64,000 bases of DNA, taken from the NCBI GenBank assembly GCA_014872805.1, contig WKFN01000006.1:1-64000 (forward strand), in the 5' to 3' direction. Position 1 is the first letter of the stretch. Each line of letters opens with the position of its first letter. This document shows positions 52,581 through 61,275 of the stretch, piece after piece. This DNA comes from Opacimonas sp014872805 (GTDB taxonomy: Bacteria > Pseudomonadota > Gammaproteobacteria > Enterobacterales > Alteromonadaceae). The notes under the pieces were generated by a model. The model saw nothing but the letters and a program-made list of their open reading frames with translations. It was not told where the DNA came from and did no database searches. The translations under genes were made by a program, and so were the position numbers.

Positions 52581-52882
52581 TTTTATATGGCGATACACGC
52601 TCGGGTAACTGTTACAAATGCCAGTTAACTGCGGCAATGTTTAGGCGAGAATATCAATGGCGTGACATTGATATTATGGCAGGAGATACTCAGCGCCCAA
52701 AATTTTTGAGTAAAAACCCATTAGTCAAGGTTCCATTGCTTGAATTAGACGATGGCAAAATACTCAGTGAATCCAACGCAACTATCAATTACCCCGCGCA
52801 CGGCACATCGCTGTACGCTAGCGACCCTTGGCAACAAGCTCGGATTCAAGCCGCTCCAGGCTTTGCAGCAATGCATGGCTAA
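52577..52882 (+). pseudogene. glutathione S-transferase, C-terminal domain lost
   Basis: 101 aa. The N-terminal thioredoxin-fold of a GST is clear (RSGNCYKCQLTAAM, NPLVKVPLLELDDGKILSESNATINYPA). The sequence degenerates after DPWQQARIQ, and the ~120-aa helical C-terminal domain is absent. INYPAHG replaces the usual LNYLADG. The frame ends inside the hrpB start (8-nt overlap). It is best read as a deletion remnant, although the ATGA coupling to the kinase gene means it may still be translated and pass ribosomes to hrpB. Confidence 0.75.
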
Positions 52883-55358
52883 TTTACCCATCACTCCCAA
52901 ACTACCAAATATCTGTCAAACGCTCGTCAAAGAGCGGCGTTTGGTATTAAGTGCGGAGCCTGGAGCAGGTAAATCGACCCAAGTACCACTGGCATTGTTG
53001 GCCGAGCCGGAGTTTGGTTCACAGCAAATTATCTTGCTAGAGCCACGCCGAGTTGCGGTCAAAGCGTTGGCAGAATATCTCTCTGCAAGTTTAGGTGAAA
53101 CGGTCGGACAAACAGTTGGCTATCAGGTACGTAATGAAGCGAAGCACAGTTCGAGTACACGCTTGCTGATTGTGACTGAAGGGATTTTGACGCGCAAGAT
53201 CCAATCCGATCCCGAACTAAAGGGTGTCGCTTGTATAATCTTTGACGAATTTCACGAGCGCAGCGTGCATGCTGATTTAGGGTTGTTGTTGTGCCGTGAG
53301 ATCCAACAAGGTCTCAGAGATGACTTGGCGGTACTTGTAATGTCAGCGACATTAGACAGTGAACAGGTAAGTCAATATCTTGATGATGCGCCAGTTATTA
53401 CATGTGAAGGGCGAAGTTTTCCCATAGACATAGAATATCAGCCAATCTCATTAGATAGTCCTCCCTCTCCGCAAATAGGCAAAGTCATCGCCGCAGAACT
53501 TAGTCGTACTTCGGGCGATATTTTGGTGTTCTTAGCAGGTCAAAGCGATATTAGACGCGTACAGCAATGGTGTAATGATAACCTTACTGGTGAGGCTGAG
53601 TTTTATGAGTTGTATGGTGCTATGGACCTCAAGGCGCAACAGAGATTGATGAGGCCCGCAAAAGAATCTGCTCGGCGGGTGATATTGGCGACGAACATTG
53701 CCCAAACCAGTTTAACGATCCCCAATATCACGAGTGTGATTGATACAGGGCTGCACAAAATGGCACGGTTCGATCTGAAAAGCGGATTGACGCGCTTGGT
53801 GACACAAAAAATCAGCGCTGCTGATGCGACGCAAAGAGCGGGGCGCGCTGGGCGTGTCCAAGCAGGTCGCTGTGTTCGCTTATGGGCGCAGTCGCAACAG
53901 CTCGTGCCATTTACACCGGTAGAGATTGCGCGTGTTGATCCGACCGACTTAATGCTTGAGTTGACGGCATGGGGGCATCGAGTATTATCCGATGCACCAT
54001 GGCTTGACGTAGATTGGCTTGATGCGCCGCCGGTGCATCATTTGGGATATGCTCGTGATGGATTGAACAGAATTGACGCGATTGGTCGCAATGGACAGAT
54101 CACCGCTCACGGTCAAGCGCTATTGGGTTTTGGTTTGGATTGGCGCAGTGCTCATATGATTTTGCGCTGCTTGAACCGATCATCGGAAACCGCTGTGGCT
54201 GCCGTGATGTTGGCTGCACTCCTAGGAGAGCGCGATGTATTACTCCACGCTGATACTGTGGATATTCGTTTGCGGGCTGCGGCGGTCATGGCGTTCTGTC
54301 ATCACGAACCAGTGATGAAAAAATATCATCATGGGGCGATGCAGAATGTTGCGCGCACGGTACAGCGTTTATGCCAAAAGTTGTCACTAGTACTTCCTAA
54401 AGAGTTGGCCGATGGTGCGGTTTTGGAAGCCTGTATGATAGGGTTTGCAGAGCGGTTGGCGAAACGATCAGGCATGGGGTATACGATGGCCATGGGACGA
54501 GGCGTCGTACTTGACGATTTGGATGGTGTCAGTCGTTTTACATGGTGTATTGTGCTTGATGCGGATGCGCAACACAGCCATGGTCGAGTGTTTTTAGCAA
54601 TGCCTGTAATCGATGACTCGATGTTAGCGAGCCTTCCTGTGCACACGATTGTGCAGGCTAAATATTCTAACAAAACATTGAATATTATTGAGCGGACGCG
54701 TTTTGGTACCTTGACCATACAGGACAAAGTGATTGCTGAGCCCAATCCTGAAACCTATCAAAAAGCCCTATGCGATGTTATTCACACCCAAGGACTAGGG
54801 TTTTTACGCTGGGATGACGCTTGTGAGCGCTGGCTGTCACGGGTCAAATGGCTAGGCATAACCTGCCCTGATAGATTCCCTCAGATTGATGAAGCGTATT
54901 TACTACAAAACATCGATACTTGGTTGTTAGCGTATCAAACGCCAACTATCAGTATCAAAGCCTTACAGAAAATCGCATTGATGCCCTTGTTAAATGCCGT
55001 GTTGGAGTATGAGCAACAATCTCTATTGGCAAAAGAGGCGCCTGAATGTTATCTTGCTCCAAGTGGTCAACAAGTCAGTATTCGCTATAGTCATCAGCAT
55101 GCACCGACGGTGAGCTTGCCACTGCAATGGGTCTTTGGAGAGCTTGCTTCACCTAGGTTGGGGTGTAACAAAGTTCCGTTGAGATTTGAGCTCTTGTCGC
55201 CTGCTCGCAGACCGATTCAGACCACGCAAGACTTGGCGGGGTTTTGGCAATCGTCTTATCAAGACGTCGCAAAAGACATGCGCGGCCGTTATCCTAAGCA
55301 TCGTTGGCCAGACGATCCGTTATCCGCCACGGCAGGGGCGTCGGTCAAACGCCGCTAA
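52875..55358 (+). CDS. hrpB: ATP-dependent RNA helicase HrpB
   Basis: 827 aa from ATG 52875 (MANLPITPKLPNICQTL, the HrpB-like start); an upstream in-frame ATG at 52752 lies inside the GST remnant. DEAH-type helicase: Walker A GAGKST (30-35), DEFH box (124-127), motif III SATLDS, motif VI DATQRAGRAGR, and the HrpB-specific C-terminal domain ending near RYPKHRWPDDPLSA. The RNA target is not established. It is convergent with the CIA30 gene (14-nt overlap). Confidence 0.95.
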   Translation: MANLPITPKLPNICQTLVKERRLVLSAEPGAGKSTQVPLALLAEPEFGSQQIILLEPRRVAVKALAEYLSASLGETVGQTVGYQVRNEAKHSSSTRLLIVTEGILTRKIQSDPELKGVACIIFDEFHERSVHADLGLLLCREIQQGLRDDLAVLVMSATLDSEQVSQYLDDAPVITCEGRSFPIDIEYQPISLDSPPSPQIGKVIAAELSRTSGDILVFLAGQSDIRRVQQWCNDNLTGEAEFYELYGAMDLKAQQRLMRPAKESARRVILATNIAQTSLTIPNITSVIDTGLHKMARFDLKSGLTRLVTQKISAADATQRAGRAGRVQAGRCVRLWAQSQQLVPFTPVEIARVDPTDLMLELTAWGHRVLSDAPWLDVDWLDAPPVHHLGYARDGLNRIDAIGRNGQITAHGQALLGFGLDWRSAHMILRCLNRSSETAVAAVMLAALLGERDVLLHADTVDIRLRAAAVMAFCHHEPVMKKYHHGAMQNVARTVQRLCQKLSLVLPKELADGAVLEACMIGFAERLAKRSGMGYTMAMGRGVVLDDLDGVSRFTWCIVLDADAQHSHGRVFLAMPVIDDSMLASLPVHTIVQAKYSNKTLNIIERTRFGTLTIQDKVIAEPNPETYQKALCDVIHTQGLGFLRWDDACERWLSRVKWLGITCPDRFPQIDEAYLLQNIDTWLLAYQTPTISIKALQKIALMPLLNAVLEYEQQSLLAKEAPECYLAPSGQQVSIRYSHQHAPTVSLPLQWVFGELASPRLGCNKVPLRFELLSPARRPIQTTQDLAGFWQSSYQDVAKDMRGRYPKHRWPDDPLSATAGASVKRR

Positions 55359-55896
55359 CACTTTGCCAATATATATCACTCACAAGTAAACCAAACTCGC
55401 CTGGTTGCTTATCCGTTAACATGAAGCTCATTTGTTTGACATCTTTCCAACGCAGAGGTTTTGCGTCAGGGACCGCTTGACCTCGCCAAGAGGCTTTGAA
55501 ATCATCAAGAGATAAAATATGGGTCACGGTTTGATTGGGGATGGTATCAATACGTGCAAAATAGGCAATGGCATTCCATTGTGTTGAGGTACGAAAACGA
55601 ACTTGATAGGTACGCCCATCACCCGTGACGGTGAGTTTTAGTTGTGCGTCTGATGGGACTTTATCGGGTGATAAATAGATTTCACGACGAATGGAGGCAA
55701 AACCACCGTTGTTTTTAACGGACATTTCACCCAAAAACAGCAACTCAAAATTGTCATTGGTTGCGATATAACTTTGTGAGATACCACCCATAACGCGATC
55801 GTCAACGCTAAACCATGGCATATTCTTGTCAAATAAATTCAATTGCCATGCTCCAACTGTCATTACAGATAAGAATAGATAAAGAGGAAGGTTCAT
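55345..55896 (-). CDS. CIA30 family protein
   Basis: 183 aa. Possible N-terminal signal (MNLPLYLFLSVMTVGAWQLN), then the CIA30 beta-sandwich: WFSVDDRVMGGISQSYI, NNGGFASIRR, YQVRFRTSTQWNAIAYFA and LSLDDFKASWRGQAVPDA. In mitochondria CIA30 assists complex I assembly; bacterial members are uncharacterised, and the fold resembles carbohydrate-binding modules. The role here is not known. Confidence 0.85.
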   Translation of the reverse strand: MNLPLYLFLSVMTVGAWQLNLFDKNMPWFSVDDRVMGGISQSYIATNDNFELLFLGEMSVKNNGGFASIRREIYLSPDKVPSDAQLKLTVTGDGRTYQVRFRTSTQWNAIAYFARIDTIPNQTVTHILSLDDFKASWRGQAVPDAKPLRWKDVKQMSFMLTDKQPGEFGLLVSDIYWQSVSGV

Positions 55897-55962
55897 GTTG
55901 TTTTTACGCGAACCGGAAAAATAAGTTCATCGATGTCTGAAATAGACGTTTAGAAAAGAGAT

Positions 55963-56400
55963 TTAAAATGAAATTTCGGTACTCAATCCAAACACGAGCG
56001 CTTCCTTGGTCGAAAGCGTACTGTGTTGCGGTTGAATATACTGAATTTGCGGTTTGACTAGATAGCGACTGTGCCACTGTTGTTGATAGTACAATTCATA
56101 AATGACTGGCGCCTCTTCTATGATGGGGCTTAGTGTTTCTAGGTACGAGGCTTCGACACCAATGATGCTTTCTGTGGTTGGCGTGTCAATGATCTTCCAC
56201 TCTCCTGCCCACTGCACAGCACTGTGATGCAGCCAATGTTGAATGTTGGCTTCAGACGTGCCAGATAAAGAAAAATCAGCAAGAGCAGGTTCCACGTGAA
56301 ACGTGGTTTGTAAGTCATCAGAATCTGTGCTGAATGCATGAGCGGGCGAAATCCATACGCCACACAGCAAGCACACAAAAAGCCGTGTGCGCATATCCAT
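55963..56400 (-). pseudogene. probable OprB-like porin remnant (signal peptide plus last barrel strands)
   Basis: 145 aa. A signal peptide (LFVCLLCGVWISPAHA) is followed by ~40 residues and then by VIYELYYQQQWHSRYLVKPQ, IQYIQPQ and ALVFGLSTEISF. That end resembles the last strands of carbohydrate-selective porins (typically QPDLQYI ... ALVLGLR ... F). Full OprB porins are ~400 aa, so the middle seems to be deleted while the frame stayed open. It might still be a small secreted protein. It contains a parS-like site at 56289-56302. Confidence 0.55.
56289..56302. promoter_or_regulatory. parS-like ParB-binding site
   Basis: GTTCCACGTGAAAC matches the 14-bp parS core with mixed arms. It lies about 18.3 kb right of oriC, nearly mirroring the site at 19341 on the left. 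It is inside the porin remnant. Confidence 0.7.
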
Positions 56401-56491
56401 TGCCTAGTGTTAAGTGAGTGTTAAATCTTATCGACAAAACCAGTGTAGTATTAAGAGGTTGGCGTGTAAATAGCTTTTTTCTCAGACTAAT

Positions 56492-56866
56492 CTAGAACGG
56501 TATATCATCCATATCGTCGTCAAAATTCGGTTCTGACACTTGATTGGGTGGCGTAGAAGTTTGCGGCGGATAACTTTGTGATGGTTGCGCACTCTGTCCA
56601 TTGTTTTTTTGCAGTTTCCAGCCTGTGAGGTTGTTATAATACTTGCCGTTGTACTCGCGACCACGAAGATTAAATGACACAGTCACTTCATCGCCCACAC
56701 TGAGCTCGTTGAGCAAATCAGCTTTATCTTTCAAAAATTCCAGAGAAATATCTTGCGGATAATTGCCATCAGGCACAGTCACAATTAACTCACGCTTGGT
56801 AAATCCACTAGCAAAGGTCTGTGGATCTTGAATGATTTTAACTGTGCCGGTTAATTCATAGTTCAT
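56492..56866 (-). CDS. DUF3127 OB-fold-like protein with SSB-type acidic tail
   Basis: 124 aa from ATG 56866 (MNYELTGTVKIIQDPQTFAS), with AAAGG upstream; an ATG at 56917 would add 17 unrelated residues. The first ~85 residues are a predicted beta-barrel typical of DUF3127 (RELIVTVPDGNYPQDISLEF, GDEVTVSFNLRGREYNG). A Gln/Pro/Ser-rich linker and the terminus DDDMDDIPF follow. That ending is very like the C-terminal peptide of SSB (DDDIPF), through which SSB recruits repair proteins. A DNA-related role is inferred, not shown. Confidence 0.8.
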   Translation of the reverse strand: MNYELTGTVKIIQDPQTFASGFTKRELIVTVPDGNYPQDISLEFLKDKADLLNELSVGDEVTVSFNLRGREYNGKYYNNLTGWKLQKNNGQSAQPSQSYPPQTSTPPNQVSEPNFDDDMDDIPF

Positions 56867-56973
56867 TGGAGAGCCTTTTAACGTCTTATTGATCGATATA
56901 ATCAATTGATTATACATCGAATTCCTCGACTTGCCAGAGATCGTAAGTTGCTTGTTGGTTTAACAAGATTTAA

Positions 56974-57876
56974 TCAAAACCCCCACCTCTGAAGCGCTTC
57001 CCGATTCGCCACCATCACCTGTTTCGCTTTACCTATTTGTTGTTTATCCTCTTTACTCAGTACCTCAAACTCTGCTTCATCTTGTGTTGAATCTGGGGCG
57101 TCATCGGTTAGATTAAGCTGCAACATCTTTAAAAGGTAGGTCAACAAAGAGGCTCGCACCGTTAATACGCGCTGTCCATCAGTCATGCCATAATCCCGAG
57201 CTACGACGGCTTGTTGTGCTTCGGTCAAATACGGATGTGGAACAATTACTACGCCTACCATCGTATGCCAATTGATATCCTCAGTAGAGTCGATTGTGGC
57301 GGGTCCTTCTTCAATCACTTCTCCGACAAATCGCGTTAATACAAAATCCCGAAAATCTTGATTTTTTTCACAATACGCCCGCACATGCCAACGCACTCCC
57401 GAATGGGCAATGGCGTGTGGCACGATGATTCGACCATCTTTATTGGGCGCGTTGACTGAACGATAATCCACATCAATACGCAAGTTATTGGCAATGGCGC
57501 GATTGATCCCTTTAAAAATCTCAGGCTCAAGCGCAAAGCGAGGCATGGGCAGAAACTCTGCATTTGGCAAACAAAATACGTTATGCACGGCTGTTGTGTT
57601 GTGTGCACTTAGGCGCTGCACAAAATCAAGATACTCATCTACTTTCCCTTGGGTCAGATAAGGCGTAAACGATGCGCTCGCGAGGTGACGTTTGCGCGTA
57701 TTGCAATACGTAAAATTCGTGTCACTGATATCGTTTTGATAGGATTTGACGATTTTAGATACTTGAGGACGACCTAAACCGAAATACTCACACAAATGAT
57801 TACTGCAAAACTCGCCTTCCCATTGCAGCAAAACTTCGATGAGCTGATAGCGTTGGAGTGTTTCAAATTTGGTCAT
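56974..57876 (-). CDS. WYL-domain transcriptional regulator (CapW/BrxR-like)
   Basis: 300 aa. Start at 57876 was preferred because AAGG lies 9 nt upstream; the alternative ATG at 57885 has it abutting. N-terminal winged helix (QRYQLIEVLLQWEGEF, FGLGRPQVSKIVKSYQ), central WYL domain (IDVDYRSVNAPNKDGRIIVP, HSGVRWHVRAYCEKNQDFRDFVLTR) and a C-terminal WCX-like part. This domain order and HSGVRWHVRAYCE resemble repressors of defence islands, but no BREX or CBASS gene is nearby. It diverges from a small gene at 57962. Confidence 0.82.
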   Translation of the reverse strand: MTKFETLQRYQLIEVLLQWEGEFCSNHLCEYFGLGRPQVSKIVKSYQNDISDTNFTYCNTRKRHLASASFTPYLTQGKVDEYLDFVQRLSAHNTTAVHNVFCLPNAEFLPMPRFALEPEIFKGINRAIANNLRIDVDYRSVNAPNKDGRIIVPHAIAHSGVRWHVRAYCEKNQDFRDFVLTRFVGEVIEEGPATIDSTEDINWHTMVGVVIVPHPYLTEAQQAVVARDYGMTDGQRVLTVRASLLTYLLKMLQLNLTDDAPDSTQDEAEFEVLSKEDKQQIGKAKQVMVANREALQRWGF

Positions 57877-57961
57877 GGACGGCATCCTTGATGGTCTGAT
57901 TGCGGTTTTGCGTAAGGTATGATGAAATCATTCTATGAATTAATCAGCCCACAGACAACCT

Positions 57962-58222
57962 ATGAAAAAATTGCTTGCCGAACTCTCCCTTTATCCACTC
58001 GATAATCAGTACATTCCGCCCATCAAAGATTTTATCGAGCGACTCAATCAATATCCTGAGTTGTATGTCAAAACCTCAGCCACGAATACACTGGTCATGG
58101 GTGAACATCAGCGGGTGATGGACGTGATCAGCAAAGAGCTGGCAATGACTCATGAGCAAACTGATCAAGCAATTTTGGTGTGTAAGTTTTTAAAATGTCC
58201 GGAAGACTTTAAAGCGGATTAG
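57962..58222 (+). CDS. small MTH1187/YkoF-like (thiamine-binding superfamily) protein
   Basis: 86 aa. LLAELSLYPL ... IPPIKDFIERLNQYPELYVKT, then TNTLVMGEHQRVMDVISKELA, fits the single ferredoxin-like repeat of the MTH1187/YkoF group (AEISVYPLG ... V..I ... TxxEG..D.V). YkoF relatives bind thiamine or HMP; members of this subgroup have no proven role. It lies alone between the WYL gene and the convergent sbcC. Confidence 0.6.
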   Translation: MKKLLAELSLYPLDNQYIPPIKDFIERLNQYPELYVKTSATNTLVMGEHQRVMDVISKELAMTHEQTDQAILVCKFLKCPEDFKAD

Positions 58223-58227
58223 TATTT

Positions 58228-61200
58228 CTATGCCACACACTCCACCTCCAAACGACTTCCCTGACTGTCTTTGTGTACCAATATTTTGTTGGGGAACTGG
58301 TCTTTCATATGCTCAACATGACTGACCAACCCAACCGCGCGTCCACTGGCCTGTAAGTCACTCAAGACATTGATCACCAACTGCAAAATGTCACTGTCCA
58401 ATGAGCCAAAGCCTTCATCAATAAACAACGTTTCCAGCTGAATACCCCCTGCGTACTCTTGCACCACTTGAGACAGGGCAAGCGCCAATGCCATCGACGC
58501 AATGAAGGATTCGCCACCAGAGAGTGAACTCACCTCACGCAACGTACCGGTATGATTGTCAAACACCCCTAAGTCTAATCCTTTGCCACCTCGCGCTTTG
58601 CTGTCTGTGAGTCGCTCAAAATGAAATTGTCCTCGCGTCATCTGGGTCAGATGATCCGAGGCGACACTGAGCACATCGTCCAGCATCACGCCTAACACAT
58701 AACGATGCAGGCTGACTTTGTTGTCTGTATCGCCATTGGCAATTTTGGCCAGTGGCTCGATGGCATCGAGCTGTATACGCAGATTGTGATTCGCCGCATC
58801 TAGCTTTTTGAGCTCCTTTGCGACGTGAGTTAAGCGTTGTAAATCACGATTTGCATCATCACGTTGCGCTAATGTTTCAGTCACTTTAGCCTGGGCATTT
58901 TCCAATATTTGTTGCAGCGCGACCAAGTCTGGGCGCTGTTTATCCTGTAAAAGTTCATTGAGTTGAGCGAGTAATACCATATTGGCAGTAATTGCGTTAT
59001 TGTGTGATGTGATATGTCCCTTCAGTGTCTCCAATTGTTCAGTTTGCTGAATCGCCGCTTGATAAGCCGCCTCATTAGATAACGGACTCTGAACAAGTTG
59101 GATTTCCCATTCATGCAATGCGCGATGCGAAGCGTCTTGTTCTTTTTCGAGCTGTAGCTGGGCATTTTCCGCGTTAGCTTGTGCGGTAGCGAGTGTATTA
59201 GTTGCATCTTGCTGTGCTTTTTGTGCTTCACTAAGCGCATGTTCTAACTTAGAAATAGTGCTTGTCACGGTTTGCAAACGCGCATTGACAGCAGCGCAAT
59301 CACGTATCGAATCAGGTACTTGCGTTATCAACTCATCGTGATCCTGTCGTAACTGGGTGAGCTGACCATTTATTCTTTCTATTGTATTCACCGATGTTTG
59401 CATGTGCGAACGTTGGTTATTGATAGTGTGCTGCAACGTATTTGCCTGGTTTTGTAACGTCACAACAGACTGACCAGCTTGTAGTGCTTGAGTGATGTGC
59501 GTTTGGCTCAGAGTGATTGTTGTGTCAATCTCAGATTCACTCATCGAGTGATGTTCACCTAGAGCATTCAGAGATGTTTGCAGTGAAGCTTGTGCATCTT
59601 CAAGCTGAGTCTGCAAAGTGTTAAATCGATTGTGATACTGCTCTAATTTCACACGAGCGTTTTGTTCCACTTTCAATGCATCATCAATGGCATCTTGAGA
59701 TACATTTGCTACTCCGACTAAGGCTTTGGCTGGTTCAGGATGCTCTGTACTCCCACAAACCAAACACGGGGTATCGGACTGGAGGGTTTGAGCCAAAACA
59801 AACGCTTGGTTTTGGTGCCAATGCATTTGCAAAGTTTGTCTTGCCTGCTCACCCCTTGACACCACTTGCTCTTGATCAGCAATAGCCGTTTTCCCTTTGG
59901 CAATATTGGCTTCAGCATCTTTTATGTTTGTAGTTGCCTTATCCCGCTCGACAATGTGGGTTTTGAGCTGTTGCGCAGTGTGAAGCTTAGTTAACCAGGA
60001 TGACTCAGTCTTCGCTAGATCTTGTTGGGCAGTAATATCACTTAACAGCTTGGTCAAGTGTGCTTCATCTGCTTCAACTTGTTGCGTGGCTTGCGTAAGC
60101 CCCTGTTGTAGTGATGCGATTTGTTGTTGCTTAGCGGTTTGCTGAGTGACGATTTGCTGCAGTTGTGAAAGTTGTTTTTGCGCAGTTTCTAGAGCGGTTT
60201 TTTCGGTACTAAGTGCAGTGATTTGCTCGGCTGCTTGTTTGGCTTGAGTAAGCACGGACGTTGTTTTTTCAAGTTGTTTTTGACGAGCCACAAGGTCAGC
60301 TTGTTTCTGTTTATTGTCGCTCAAAGCTCGGTTGAGACGTTGATTCGCTTGGACATGCTGTTGCGCAAATGGCGCTAAATATTGCGCGGCTTCAATTTGT
60401 GACACTGTGTGTTGATGTTGTGCAATGGTTGCTGTGGATTCATTGAGGGTTGCTTGTTCTGTTAATGCCTGTTCATGCTTGGTAAATTGTTCAGCAAGCG
60501 CACTGCTTTTATCAAAGTTTTGTTGCGCTTTGGTTTGTTCGGCAAAAGCCATTTTGTATGCATTATCGGCATCCTGTTGCACAGTCGTCGCGGCTTGTAT
60601 TTTCGTATTGAGGGCGTCCTCATTTTGCACCTCGACACTGGCAAAAAGATTCGCTCGCTGAGTGAGTCCATGCGCATTGTCTGCTTTTAGCTTTTTGTAC
60701 TGCTCAAGAAGGTGATTCGTAATATCTTGGTACATGGTGGTGCTGAACAAGGTCGCGTAGATTTTTTCACGTACTACGGATGACGAGGTGATGATTTCGC
60801 GAAATTGACCTTGAGGCAATACGATGACTTGCGCAAATTGTTCAGCGGTAAGTCCAATGATCTGTTTTATTTTGAGATCGGTTTCTCGTTTTTGCTCGGC
60901 AAAATCCGCCCACTCACCCTCATCATTCAAGATTGCAAATTCAACGGTTTCGGGTTTTTCATTTTTGAGTTTAGGTGGATGATATTTGGGTTTTCTGATG
61001 ACCCGATAGGCTTGTCCACGCATTTCAAACATCAATATCACCGAGGCAGTGCCATCAGGAATACAATGATCACATAGCAAGCGTTTATTCTGACTCGTGT
61101 CGATACCTGCTTCACCATAAAAAGCAAATGTAATGGCGTTTAAAATAGTGGACTTACCCGCCCCTGTGGGTCCTTCGATCAAAAAGATCGGATTGTGTCC

Positions 61201-61275
61201 AAACTTTGTAAAATCAACAATTTGCTCATCTGCAAAAGGACCAATGCTACGTACACTCAAGGATAACAATTTCAT
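58228..61275 (-). CDS. sbcC: exonuclease subunit SbcC (Rad50-like)
   Basis: 1015 aa (E. coli 1048). Walker A EGPTGAGKSTILNAITFAFYG near residue 40, long Gln/Ala-rich coiled coils, zinc hook Cys504-LV-Cys507, ABC signature LSGGESFIASMALALALSQV and Walker B LETLFIDEGFGSLD. With SbcD it cuts hairpins and DNA ends blocked by protein. It overlaps sbcD by an ATGA. Confidence 0.97.
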   Translation of the reverse strand: MKLLSLSVRSIGPFADEQIVDFTKFGHNPIFLIEGPTGAGKSTILNAITFAFYGEAGIDTSQNKRLLCDHCIPDGTASVILMFEMRGQAYRVIRKPKYHPPKLKNEKPETVEFAILNDEGEWADFAEQKRETDLKIKQIIGLTAEQFAQVIVLPQGQFREIITSSSVVREKIYATLFSTTMYQDITNHLLEQYKKLKADNAHGLTQRANLFASVEVQNEDALNTKIQAATTVQQDADNAYKMAFAEQTKAQQNFDKSSALAEQFTKHEQALTEQATLNESTATIAQHQHTVSQIEAAQYLAPFAQQHVQANQRLNRALSDNKQKQADLVARQKQLEKTTSVLTQAKQAAEQITALSTEKTALETAQKQLSQLQQIVTQQTAKQQQIASLQQGLTQATQQVEADEAHLTKLLSDITAQQDLAKTESSWLTKLHTAQQLKTHIVERDKATTNIKDAEANIAKGKTAIADQEQVVSRGEQARQTLQMHWHQNQAFVLAQTLQSDTPCLVCGSTEHPEPAKALVGVANVSQDAIDDALKVEQNARVKLEQYHNRFNTLQTQLEDAQASLQTSLNALGEHHSMSESEIDTTITLSQTHITQALQAGQSVVTLQNQANTLQHTINNQRSHMQTSVNTIERINGQLTQLRQDHDELITQVPDSIRDCAAVNARLQTVTSTISKLEHALSEAQKAQQDATNTLATAQANAENAQLQLEKEQDASHRALHEWEIQLVQSPLSNEAAYQAAIQQTEQLETLKGHITSHNNAITANMVLLAQLNELLQDKQRPDLVALQQILENAQAKVTETLAQRDDANRDLQRLTHVAKELKKLDAANHNLRIQLDAIEPLAKIANGDTDNKVSLHRYVLGVMLDDVLSVASDHLTQMTRGQFHFERLTDSKARGGKGLDLGVFDNHTGTLREVSSLSGGESFIASMALALALSQVVQEYAGGIQLETLFIDEGFGSLDSDILQLVINVLSDLQASGRAVGLVSHVEHMKDQFPNKILVHKDSQGSRLEVECVA

